A stretch of 24,573 nt of DNA from DASYDU01 sp036499445 (GTDB taxonomy: Bacteria > Planctomycetota > Planctomycetia > Pirellulales > Lacipirellulaceae): assembly GCA_036499445.1 (NCBI GenBank), contig DASYDU010000339.1, forward strand, positions 1 through 24,573, read 5' to 3'. Position numbers and translations under genes: made by a program. A model generated the notes under the pieces. It was not told where the DNA came from. It made no database searches and saw nothing but the letters and a program-made list of their open reading frames with translations. Below are positions 1 to 7,400 of the stretch, one piece after another (position 1 is the stretch's first letter; every line of letters starts with the position of its first letter).

Positions 1-2730
1 TGGATTGTCGTCGACGTGGAGCCGGGGCATGACGGCCCACTCTTCGCCCGGTTCCAGCTCTTTGAGCGCGGATTCGAGGACGCCGGTCGGTGGGCGAATC
101 AGCGGTCCGTTCTTTGTTTTGACGTCCCAAGCACTACCGACGTGCAGACTTTCGACGGCGTCGCAAAATGCCTCGCGAAATCGTCGATCGCGATAGACTT
201 CGCTCTCTAGGATCAAGAGCGACGTTGCAGAGCACTTTTGGCCGCTGTGACTAAATGCGCTGTGGAGCACATTTTTGATCGCTTGGTCGCGGTCGGAAAG
301 CGCGGTCACGATTGTGGCGTTTTTGCCGCCTGTCTCGGCGAAGAGATTGATCGTAGGCTTGGCGGCGAGCATGCGTCGAGCGGTGTCCGTGCCGCCAGTG
401 AGAATGATTGCATCGACGCCGTCATGCGTGACGAGCCGCTGGCCGACCGTGCCGCCGCTGCAGGGCGCGAATTGCAAAGCGGTTTTTGGCACGCCGGCTT
501 GCCAAAAGCATTGGCACAAAAGATAGGCGATGAGCACGGTATCGGAGGCGGGTTTGAGGATCACTGTGTTTCCGGCCGCGAGCGCCGCTGCGACGCCTCC
601 GCAAGGAATCGCGAGCGGAAAATTCCACGGCGAGACGACTACCACAACACCTCGACCGCGTGGTGCGAGGCCGGGCAGCTCGTGGAAGTTGCGGGCGGCG
701 TCGGCGTAGAACCGGCAAAAATCGATCGCCTCAGAGACTTCAGAGTCGCCCTCGGCCAACGTCTTGCCGCCTTCGGCCAGCATCGCGACCATCAGGTTGC
801 CACGGGCGGCAGCCAGTTCATCGGCCGCGCGATGCAGAATCTTGGAGCGCTCGGAAACCGTGCATCGGCGCCATCCGTCGGGATCATTCCGAGCACAAGT
901 TACCGCTCGCTCGATCTCGGCATCAACCGCTTGTCGGTAGCGCGCAACGACAACGCCCGGCCGCGAGGGATCGGTCGAATCGCGTGGAGGCCGTCCGTCG
1001 ACGATCTCGCTCCCGTCAATTACCAGCGGGACGTCGGTGGCCCGGTCGTCATGCCGCGGGCGCCAAGTTTCGATAATCGACTCCGCCCAGTGGCCATTTT
1101 GAACGAGCGACCAATCGGTGTCGGGCTCGTTCCGGAAGGGCCGAGGGTCGAGGGCCGGAGAACGGCCAAGAGCCAAGAGTTGAGAGTCGAGAGCCGGAAA
1201 TCGAAGCTCTGGCTCTTGGCTCTCGGCTCTGGACTCTCGACTGCGGTCCTGCGTGCGGCGCGGATCGCTGCTGACGGACTGCATCAGTGCATACGATTCG
1301 GCGAACTGTCGCTCAAGTTTTTTCCACGTGTCGTTGCCGACGTTGATGTGGAAGGCATGGCGAAGGAAATTGTCGGGTCCGGTATTTTCATCGAGTCGCC
1401 GGACGAGGTAGCCGACGGCGCTCGTGAAATCTTCTTGCCGACAGGCGGGAGCGTAGAGCAGCATGTTGCGGGCAAGCTCAAAAAGCGCCCGCCGCTGGTG
1501 GTTGGCCATGCCTTCGAGCATTTCGAATTGCACGTTGTCGAAGGCGCTGGTCTTGGCGGCCATGACCAGACCGTATGCCAGGGAAAACAGGTTATGAGAG
1601 GCGACGCCCAAGTGAACCGCGGCCAGATTCTCAGGTCGCATGCCGAACGCGAGCATCCGCAGGAAATTGGCGTCGGTGTCTGGCTTCGACTTGTACGATG
1701 CTTGCGGCCAACCTCGCAAGCTGGCTTCGACGCGCTCCATCTCCATATTCGCGCCCTTTACGACGCGGATTGTGACCGGCGCGCCGCCAGCCGCCACACG
1801 CCGCCGCGCCCATTCGGTGATTCGCCGTTGGGTGTCGAATGAGTCGGGAATGTAGGCTTGCAGCGCAATGCCAGCCCGCGTCTGAGCCAACCCCGCGCGG
1901 GCGAGTGTCCGCATGAAGACTTCGGCTGTGAGCTCCTTGTCGCGGTACTCCTCCATGTCGAGGTAAACAAACTTCGGCACGATCGTACCGTCGGCGCGAG
2001 TGAACCGCGCTTTGGCAGCCGCACGGTAAAGCAATTCCAGCCGGTCGCAAAGCACCTCGATCGTGTGCTCGCGGGCGAGCGGCGAAATCTGCGAATAGAT
2101 CGTCGATATTTTGACGGAGACGACTTCTATTTCTGGCTGCTGAAGTGCGGCTAGATAGCTTTGCAGGCGATGTTGCGCGTCGCGCTCGCCGAGAAGCGCC
2201 TCGCCCAAGTAGTTGACGTTCATCCGCACGCCCTCGTCGCGGCGGGCTCGCAAATGTTCAGCCAAGAGGTCTGCCTCGGCGGGCAAAATGACATTGGCCG
2301 TCTCTTGGTGCATTTTTTCCTGGACGAACGGCATTGCCACGCCCGGCAAATACGCGCCGAACGACTGGAAGCCCTTAAGCAGCGTGCGATCAAGCGGGCT
2401 GAAGAAGCGGGGCACGCCCTGCACATCAAGGATGTGGATCAATTGGTCGGCGGCTCGTGGAGGCCGCTTCGACCGAAACGCTTGATCCGTAAGCTGCGTA
2501 AGTGTCGCTTTGTCGTGGGGGGAGTGGATCATGCGATCCAGCTCGTCTTGTTGCCGGCGCTCTTGCGGCGTTTGCAGCTCGGCGGCCCGCCGGCCTAAGA
2601 CGCGCGCCAGCTCAATGGCTTGCTGCGCTTCGACCGGCAGCGATGAAGCTGGATCGAGCCGAAATTCAGGCAGCAAGCACGGAAGATCAAGCGGAGGAGC
2701 GGCACTTTTTGGGAATGGCGCGCGCGACAT
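1..2730 (-). CDS. putA: Bifunctional proline dehydrogenase / L-glutamate-gamma-semialdehyde (P5C) dehydrogenase, PutA-like, C-terminus cut by window edge
   Basis: This enzyme oxidises proline to P5C with FAD, then glutamate semialdehyde to glutamate with NAD. The minus strand is open from an ATG at 2730 to the window edge (910 codons), so the C-terminus is missing. Residues about 95-480 look like a PRODH barrel, with the motifs RVVKGANMEMERVE and RRLDENTGPDNFLR. Residues from about 545 on are an aldehyde dehydrogenase, with VVSPWNFPLA, FAETGGKN (general base Glu799) and SHSGQKCSA (catalytic Cys833). No N-terminal ribbon-helix-helix DNA-binding domain is visible, so autoregulation of the E. 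coli type is unlikely. The linker (about residues 498-522) is encoded by a palindromic repeat. The gene lies downstream of korAB and the zinc-ribbon CBS gene, 102 bp away on the same strand. The family call is sure; the exact C-terminal architecture is unknown. Confidence 0.95.
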   Translation of the reverse strand, partial: MSRAPFPKSAAPPLDLPCLLPEFRLDPASSLPVEAQQAIELARVLGRRAAELQTPQERRQQDELDRMIHSPHDKATLTQLTDQAFRSKRPPRAADQLIHILDVQGVPRFFSPLDRTLLKGFQSFGAYLPGVAMPFVQEKMHQETANVILPAEADLLAEHLRARRDEGVRMNVNYLGEALLGERDAQHRLQSYLAALQQPEIEVVSVKISTIYSQISPLAREHTIEVLCDRLELLYRAAAKARFTRADGTIVPKFVYLDMEEYRDKELTAEVFMRTLARAGLAQTRAGIALQAYIPDSFDTQRRITEWARRRVAAGGAPVTIRVVKGANMEMERVEASLRGWPQASYKSKPDTDANFLRMLAFGMRPENLAAVHLGVASHNLFSLAYGLVMAAKTSAFDNVQFEMLEGMANHQRRALFELARNMLLYAPACRQEDFTSAVGYLVRRLDENTGPDNFLRHAFHINVGNDTWKKLERQFAESYALMQSVSSDPRRTQDRSRESRAESQEPELRFPALDSQLLALGRSPALDPRPFRNEPDTDWSLVQNGHWAESIIETWRPRHDDRATDVPLVIDGSEIVDGRPPRDSTDPSRPGVVVARYRQAVDAEIERAVTCARNDPDGWRRCTVSERSKILHRAADELAAARGNLMVAMLAEGGKTLAEGDSEVSEAIDFCRFYADAARNFHELPGLAPRGRGVVVVVSPWNFPLAIPCGGVAAALAAGNTVILKPASDTVLIAYLLCQCFWQAGVPKTALQFAPCSGGTVGQRLVTHDGVDAIILTGGTDTARRMLAAKPTINLFAETGGKNATIVTALSDRDQAIKNVLHSAFSHSGQKCSATSLLILESEVYRDRRFREAFCDAVESLHVGSAWDVKTKNGPLIRPPTGVLESALKELEPGEEWAVMPRLHVDDNP
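1167..1239. repeat. Imperfect palindromic repeat inside the putA linker
   Basis: Two 31-nt arms (1167-1197 and 1209-1239) separated by 11 nt are complementary at 23 of 31 positions by my hand alignment. Both are built from GAGAGCC/GAGAGTC-type units, and a further related unit lies at 1141-1157. The element is read through in frame by putA and encodes a polar Arg/Ser/Glu-rich then Leu/Pro-rich stretch between the two catalytic domains. It looks like a dispersed intergenic palindrome that entered a tolerant linker. Confidence 0.7.
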
Positions 2731-2792
2731 AATGAGCAAGCCCTGAAAGACTCTTCGGCAAATCGTGTGCGGCTACAAGAAATATACCGCGT

Positions 2793-2819
2793 CGGTCCAG
2801 CTTGCGGCCACGCGGACCG
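2793..2819 (-). terminator. Weak hairpin in the gap between the zinc-ribbon CBS gene and putA
   Basis: The 102-bp gap 2731-2832 contains a six-base stem, CGGTCC (2793-2798) and GGACCG (2814-2819). In the minus-strand direction it is followed by a short A/T-rich stretch (TATATTTCTT) but no clean T run. It could be an attenuator or partial terminator. The TATATT could also serve as a -10 element for putA, although I see no convincing -35. Confidence 0.25.
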
Positions 2820-2832
2820 GGAGCCCGTCCAG

Positions 2833-3360
2833 CTAGCGAACGGTCACGCCGGCGGCGATCCGTTCGGTGAGATACCGCAGGATGTCGCGGATCGAGATCA
2901 CGCCGGCCAGCTTGCCGTCAAAGAGAATCGGCAAATGTCGGTAGCCGCCGACGTTCATTTTGTGCAAAGCGTAGGCGATCTTGTCGCTGGTTTCGAGCGT
3001 CACGGGGCTGGCGGTCATGAACTGCGAGATCGGCTTCGTGGAGAGTCGGGCGGAGTCGACGTTAAGCTTCATTAGCGCGTCGCGTTCGCTGAAGATGCCC
3101 ACGAGCCGTTCGCCGTCCACGACCATCACGCAACCGATCTTTTCGGCCACCATCTTCTTAAGCACCTCGCCGACCGGGGCATCGTGCGGCACGGTGGATG
3201 GACTCTTCGGCCAAAGTTTTTCAATGCGATCGCGCAGCAGATCCGCTTCAACCGACGACGCGGGAACGCGCAGGCTCATCTCGGTGAGCGGCTGGTGACA
3301 TTCGTCACACTCGTCCGCGCCTGCGATGTTCTCGGCGTTGCAGTTGGGACAAATTATCAT
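2833..3360 (-). CDS. Zinc-ribbon plus CBS-domain-pair protein, translationally coupled to korB
   Basis: This 175-residue protein begins with a small zinc ribbon in which Cys4, Cys7, Cys18 and Cys21 form two CxxC knuckles. Two CBS domains follow, at about 55-110 and 115-170. They include the typical VGIFSERDAL and GGYRHLPILFDGKLAGVISI segments. CBS pairs (Bateman modules) usually bind adenine nucleotides and regulate a partner protein; no catalytic domain is present. The ATG at 3360 overlaps the korB TGA as ATGA. That start is preferred over a TTG four codons upstream because it gives the coupling arrangement and begins right at the ribbon. The context suggests a regulator or accessory factor of the KorAB oxidoreductase. 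That role, and the zinc binding, are inferences. Confidence 0.88.
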   Translation of the reverse strand: MIICPNCNAENIAGADECDECHQPLTEMSLRVPASSVEADLLRDRIEKLWPKSPSTVPHDAPVGEVLKKMVAEKIGCVMVVDGERLVGIFSERDALMKLNVDSARLSTKPISQFMTASPVTLETSDKIAYALHKMNVGGYRHLPILFDGKLAGVISIRDILRYLTERIAAGVTVR

Positions 3361-4382
3361 GCTACGTCCCAAGTTTCGCCCGAGCGGAATAGCTTGCTCA
3401 GATCGCCAACGCCCAGTTTGTTGGTCGCCTGGTCGATCTGTTCGTTGACCATGGCATCATACCGCGGCCGCTCGACGCAGCGGAAAACGCCGATCGGCTC
3501 GGGGAAGCCGTCTTCGTATCGCATCCGCGAGAGCAAATAGGCGAGACTCGGCTCGGGCGCTTTTTCGTCGTGGAACAAGAGGTCGTCCTCGGAGATGCCC
3601 TTTCCGAGCTCGACAACTTCCGGGTCCATACCGTTCAGTCGGATGCCTTTGTCGCGATTCTTGCCGAAGATCAACGGCTTGCCGTGGACCAATTCGAGCG
3701 TGGTATCGGCTTTGGAGTTGCGCTCGGTGGCGTACTCCCATGCACCATCGTTAAAGATGTTGCAGTTCTGATAGACCTCGACGAAGGCCGTGCCTTGATG
3801 CTCGGCCGCTCGTTTGAGAGTTTCGCCAAGATGTTTAATGTTGATATCGATGCTACGGGCAACGAACGTTGCTTCGCAACCGATGGCAAGCGACAGCGGA
3901 TGGAGCGGATTGTCGACCGCACCCATCGGAGTGCTCTTCGTCTTCTTGCCAAGCGGCGACGTGGGCGAGTACTGGCCCTTGGTGAGGCCGTAAATGCGGT
4001 TATTGAAGAGCACGATATTGATATCCAGATTGCGGCGGATGGCGTGCATCAGATGATTGCCGCCGATCGAGAGGCCGTCGCCGTCGCCGGTAATGACCCA
4101 GACATGCAAATCCGGCCGGACCGTTTTCAGGCCGGTCGCCACGGCCGGCGCACGGCCGTGGATCGAGTGCATCCCGTAGGTATTCATGTAGTACGGAAAG
4201 CGGCTTGAACAACCGATGCCGGAGATGAAGACGATCTTCTCTCGAGGGATGCCGAGCGTGGGCATCACTTTCTTCATTTGGGCCAGGATTGAGTAGTCGC
4301 CGCAGCCCGGGCACCAGCGAACGTCTTGATCGCTGGCAAAATCGGCGGGTTTGAGAACCGGCAAGGGAATATCAACGCTCAT
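3357..4382 (-). CDS. korB: 2-oxoacid:ferredoxin oxidoreductase, beta subunit (2-oxoglutarate type)
   Basis: This is the TPP-binding beta subunit of the cytoplasmic enzyme that converts a 2-oxoacid, probably 2-oxoglutarate, and CoA to the acyl-CoA, CO2 and reduced ferredoxin. It has 341 residues, normal for the family. The TPP/Mg motif is visible as GDGD (99-102) through NN (127-128). Cys24 and Cys27 (WCPGCGDYS), Cys58 (GIGCSSR) and Cys207 (YQNCN) are candidate 4Fe-4S ligands. It lies 68 bp downstream of korA and overlaps the next gene by four bases. Substrate choice among 2-oxoglutarate, pyruvate and branched-chain acids cannot be settled from the sequence alone; the CPGCG-type beta subunit with a gamma-alpha fused partner favours 2-oxoglutarate. 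Confidence 0.93.
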   Translation of the reverse strand: MSVDIPLPVLKPADFASDQDVRWCPGCGDYSILAQMKKVMPTLGIPREKIVFISGIGCSSRFPYYMNTYGMHSIHGRAPAVATGLKTVRPDLHVWVITGDGDGLSIGGNHLMHAIRRNLDINIVLFNNRIYGLTKGQYSPTSPLGKKTKSTPMGAVDNPLHPLSLAIGCEATFVARSIDINIKHLGETLKRAAEHQGTAFVEVYQNCNIFNDGAWEYATERNSKADTTLELVHGKPLIFGKNRDKGIRLNGMDPEVVELGKGISEDDLLFHDEKAPEPSLAYLLSRMRYEDGFPEPIGVFRCVERPRYDAMVNEQIDQATNKLGVGDLSKLFRSGETWDVA

Positions 4383-4450
4383 GTTCGTTATGCCTTTACA
4401 GTCGTTCTGCGTTTTGAATCAGTGCTACAACTCGAATGATGATTTTTTGG

Positions 4451-6400
4451 TCAACCGCTGGATTCCGCCGAGGCCATGACAACTTGCTTAGCCGGTTTGG
4501 GCGCCGGCGTCAGGCTGCCATTATTGCTGTCCTGCTTGTTTGGTGAGAGAATTTCCTCAATCTTGGCTTCGACTTCAGCTACGCTGAAGGGCTTGCCCTG
4601 CACCTTATTCAAGCCGATCGCATCGACGAGGTAGATGGATCGGATAAAAGTACGGAGCTGACCGAGGTTCAATTCGGGGATCAAGACCTTCTTGAATCGT
4701 TTGAGAATGTCGCCCAAATCCTTCGGTAGCGGGTTGAGGTAGCGGAGATGACAGTGGGAAACACTTCTGCCCAAGGCCTGCCGAGTGTGGACCGCCGTGG
4801 CACAGGCGCCATACGTGCCGCCCCAGCTCAGGACCAAAACGTCGCCACTGGCGGGTCCGTCAATCTTTTGCGGCGGAAGGTCGTTTGCAATGTTGGCAAC
4901 TTTCCAGGCCCGGGTATCGGTCATGTGCTGATGGTTTGCGGGCTCGTAGTTGACGTTGCCGGTGATATCCTGTTTCTCCAAGCCTCCGATGCGATGCTCC
5001 AAACCAGGCGTCCCCGGAACGGCCCAGGGCCGCGCCAGCCGCTCGTCGCGCGCATAGGGCATAAAAGCTTCGCCATTGGCGGGCGGACCAGGATGCCGCA
5101 CGTCGATTTTCGGCAGACTCGCTATGTCCGGAATTCGCCAGGGCTCCGAACCGTTGGCAATGTAGCCGTCAGTAAGCAACATCACGGGCGTCATGTAGCG
5201 AACCGCAATTCGCCAGGCCTCTTGGGCAACGTCGAAGCAATCGGCCGGACCGCTGGCAGCAATCACCGGCATCGGACATTCGCCGTTGCGGCCGACAATC
5301 GCCTGGAACAAGTCAGACTGCTCGGTCTTGGTCGGCAAACCCGTCGACGGTCCGCCACGTTGCACGTTGATCACGATCATCGGCAGCTCGGTCATCACCG
5401 CGAGGCCGATGCCTTCGCCCTTTAGCGCGATGCCTGGGCCACTGCTGGCGGTGATGGCCATCGCGCCGGCAAAAGCCGCGCCGATGGTGGCCGTCATCGC
5501 GGCGATCTCGTCTTCGGCCTGGAAGGTGACCACGTCGAAATTCTTTCGACCCGCGAGCTCCTCCAAAATCGAACTGGCCGGCGTGATCGGATAGGCGCCG
5601 AGGAACAGCCGCTTGCCGCTCTGTCGAGCGGCCGCGAGCATACCCCAAGCCATCGCCTGGTTGCCCATGATGCTGTAGTAGGTCCCAGGCGGCAGCTTGG
5701 CCTTAGCGACGTGATACTGAGTGCTGATGGCCTCGACAGTTTCACCGTAGTGATAGCCGGCCTTGAGCGCCGCCGTGTTGGCTTGGGCCACTTCTGGTTT
5801 TTTGCCGAATTTGTCGTCAATGTATCGGAGCGTCGGATCGAGCGGGCGATCGTAAAGCCAGAACACCAGGCCCATCGCGAAGAAATTGCGGCATCGGTCA
5901 GCGTCCTTTTGACCCAGCCCGAGACCTTCGACCGCCAAACGCGTCAGCTTGGTCATATCCATCGAATGCAGGCGATATGATTTGAGGGTACCGTCTTCGA
6001 GCGGATTGGTGTTGTAGCCTGCTTGCTCGAGCCCCTTGGCGTCGAATTCGTCGCTATTGACGATCAGAATGCCGCCCTGCCGCAGGTCGACGATGTTCGT
6101 CACTAGCGCGGCCGGGTTCATAGCCACCAAGGCGTCGACCGTGTCGCCGGGCGTGTAGATATCGCGGCTCGAAAAGTGAACTTGGAACCCGCTTACGCCC
6201 GCCTTCGTGCCGCGCGGGGCCCGAATCTCGGCTGGAAAGTCGGGAAGCGTCGCGATGTCGTTACCCACCAGCGCGCTGGTATTGGTGAATTGTGTGCCGG
6301 CCAGCTGCATGCCATCGCCCGAATCGCCGCAGAATCGGACCGTTGCCTCGTCAATTTTAAGTGTTGATTTTTCTATTGCGGCAGCAGCAGTGGTGGACAT
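4451..6400 (-). CDS. korA: 2-oxoacid:ferredoxin oxidoreductase, fused gamma-alpha subunit
   Basis: This 649-residue protein is a fusion. The N-terminal gamma domain (about 20-200) contains the glycine-rich CGDSGDGMQLAG. The alpha domain (about 240-610) contains the pyrimidine-binding segment LGAYPITPASSI and the CoA/TPP-associated region. It pairs with KorB to form the complete core enzyme. The C-terminal 35 residues are polar, Ala/Pro/Ser-rich and probably disordered. The ATG at 6400 follows a purine-rich GAGAGGATTG, somewhat far upstream. No separate ferredoxin-like delta subunit is encoded nearby. The 198-bp gap upstream separates it from another CBS gene and may contain its own promoter. 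Confidence 0.94.
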   Translation of the reverse strand: MSTTAAAAIEKSTLKIDEATVRFCGDSGDGMQLAGTQFTNTSALVGNDIATLPDFPAEIRAPRGTKAGVSGFQVHFSSRDIYTPGDTVDALVAMNPAALVTNIVDLRQGGILIVNSDEFDAKGLEQAGYNTNPLEDGTLKSYRLHSMDMTKLTRLAVEGLGLGQKDADRCRNFFAMGLVFWLYDRPLDPTLRYIDDKFGKKPEVAQANTAALKAGYHYGETVEAISTQYHVAKAKLPPGTYYSIMGNQAMAWGMLAAARQSGKRLFLGAYPITPASSILEELAGRKNFDVVTFQAEDEIAAMTATIGAAFAGAMAITASSGPGIALKGEGIGLAVMTELPMIVINVQRGGPSTGLPTKTEQSDLFQAIVGRNGECPMPVIAASGPADCFDVAQEAWRIAVRYMTPVMLLTDGYIANGSEPWRIPDIASLPKIDVRHPGPPANGEAFMPYARDERLARPWAVPGTPGLEHRIGGLEKQDITGNVNYEPANHQHMTDTRAWKVANIANDLPPQKIDGPASGDVLVLSWGGTYGACATAVHTRQALGRSVSHCHLRYLNPLPKDLGDILKRFKKVLIPELNLGQLRTFIRSIYLVDAIGLNKVQGKPFSVAEVEAKIEEILSPNKQDSNNGSLTPAPKPAKQVVMASAESSG

Positions 6401-6505
6401 GGTGGGGAATCAATCCTCTCAATGATGAACCTGGCCGAGACTGGTTCGGCGGTCGCGACTGGTTGTGCCAAGTTGATACAAGGCAAAGAGCCAATCGCTC
6501 TGCCG

Positions 6506-6520
6506 CCCGCCATCGGCGGG
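6506..6520. repeat. Short perfect GC hairpin upstream of korA
   Basis: CCCGCC, loop ATC, GGCGGG: a perfect six-base stem in the 198-bp gap 6401-6598. It is not followed by a T run on the minus strand, so it is not an ordinary intrinsic terminator. It lies about 106 bp upstream of the korA ATG, next to an A/T-rich patch (TATAAATAATG on the plus strand) that could belong to a promoter. Confidence 0.4.
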
Positions 6521-6561
6521 GGTCTATAAATAATGTTAGTCGTCCCGCGGAGCAGGACAAA

Positions 6562-6583
6562 TTGTTTGGGTATTGTTTGGGTA
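6562..6583. repeat. Tandem 11-bp direct repeat upstream of korA
   Basis: Two perfect copies of TTGTTTGGGTA (6562-6572 and 6573-6583) are followed by a partial third (TTGT). They sit just past the stop codon of the upstream CBS gene and about 160-180 bp before korA. The 11-bp period is close to one helical turn, so they could be paired protein-binding sites; slippage is an equally good explanation. Confidence 0.55.
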
Positions 6584-6598
6584 TTGTCTTGGTGCCGG

Positions 6599-7063
6599 TT
6601 AAGCCCCCTCGCGGTCTCGCGTGGAAGCCTTTGGATCGGGGGGAAGGTTGTACACGGTTGCCGGAAAATGGTCGACCAGGAAATGGACAATTCCCTGAGT
6701 TGCCAGCACGCCGGTCGGCCGGCCCTCGCTGTCCACAATGGGCAGATGACGGTAGCCGCCTTCGGACATGGTACGGATCGCGTCGCCCACCGTGGCCCGG
6801 CTGGAGATCGTCGCCGGAGGCGAGGACATCACGTCACGCACTGGCGTCGTGAGGTCGGCAGAGCTGGCCATGAGCTGGAGAGCGTCTCGCTCGGTCAAGA
6901 TGCCGACGAGCTTCGTTCCCTCACAGATCATCACCGCGCCCGTCCGCTGAGCGCGCAGCAACCGAATGGCATCGCCAACTGTCGCGTCGATGGTTGTGGC
7001 CAACGGCTGGTCCGGGTAGGCGGAGCCGACGCCTTCGCTGTCTAAGCTAAGCTGAAAGTCCAC
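6599..7063 (-). CDS. CBS-domain-pair protein upstream of korA
   Basis: This 154-residue protein consists almost entirely of two CBS domains (about 20-80 and 86-145). They include GILTERDALQLM and GGYRHLPIVDSEGRPTGVLA. It lacks the zinc ribbon of the second CBS gene at 2833-3360. The second domains of the two proteins share the GGYRHLPI segment, so they are probably paralogues. The start is GTG at 7063; an in-frame TGA four codons upstream rules out a longer form, and there is no good internal start near the N-terminus. A regulatory role for the downstream oxidoreductase, through adenine nucleotide binding, is suggested by position only. Confidence 0.87.
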   Translation of the reverse strand: MDFQLSLDSEGVGSAYPDQPLATTIDATVGDAIRLLRAQRTGAVMICEGTKLVGILTERDALQLMASSADLTTPVRDVMSSPPATISSRATVGDAIRTMSEGGYRHLPIVDSEGRPTGVLATQGIVHFLVDHFPATVYNLPPDPKASTRDREGA

Positions 7064-7145
7064 GGCAAGTCTTCAATCAACGAGCCTGGCCGCTTGTGCG
7101 GTCGAGCGCAAGTCATGCGAAAGAATGAATCGGGCGGGAGTGCTC

Positions 7146-7160
7146 CGAACAATTTGTTCG
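7146..7160. promoter_or_regulatory. Perfect 15-bp palindrome, candidate operator
   Basis: CGAACAA-T-TTGTTCG is a perfect 7+1+7 inverted repeat, 83 bp upstream of the GTG start of the CBS gene. The arms are not GC-only and there is no T tract, so it resembles a dimeric repressor site more than a terminator. No regulator gene is adjacent. Confidence 0.4.
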
Positions 7161-7359
7161 TAACACCAGCGGACGAAGTGCCCCGGCAAAGTGCCAGCAT
7201 GCGAAGGGCGACGGCAATCCAACCAGTCGAACCTCCCGGCTTTCGTCCCAAAGCGACCGTTCCCACAACCGCTTTACGCAACTGTACCACGCTGGGGTCT
7301 GCGGTTGAACCACAATTATGCGGGAAATTCCGGCATTTTTGGCTGAAGTTGGGCCGAGC

Positions 7360-7375
7360 GGCAGCCGACGCTGCC
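7360..7375 (-). terminator. GC-rich hairpin downstream of the 7401-8303 gene
   Basis: GGCAGC, loop of four, GCTGCC form a perfect six-base stem, with outer GGCC/GGCC pairing possible. It lies about 26 bp past the stop codon of the 7401 gene in its direction of transcription. There is no T run, so it may only stabilise the 3' end or act with Rho. Confidence 0.35.
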
Positions 7376-7400
7376 AGGCCTTGCCACCTACGGTCTGTCG

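Larger units (their letters stand above)
7064..7400. other. 337-bp intergenic region
   Basis: I find no convincing gene here. A minus-strand reading of 82 codons (7042-7290) overlaps the CBS gene in another frame and looks random. The stretch holds a hairpin just after the 7401 gene and a perfect 15-bp palindrome nearer the CBS gene. I could not identify a good -35/-10 pair, although a promoter for the CBS-korAB block should lie here. Confidence 0.6.

Noticed and set aside
238..1842. 534-codon open frame on the plus strand
   Set aside because: It is antisense to putA, whose minus-strand frame has full catalytic motifs; the plus-strand translation has no recognisable domain and is typical of GC-rich shadow frames.
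7042..7290. 82-codon minus-strand frame in the gap before the CBS gene
   Set aside because: It overlaps the CBS gene out of frame, has no ribosome-binding site and contains the candidate operator palindrome.
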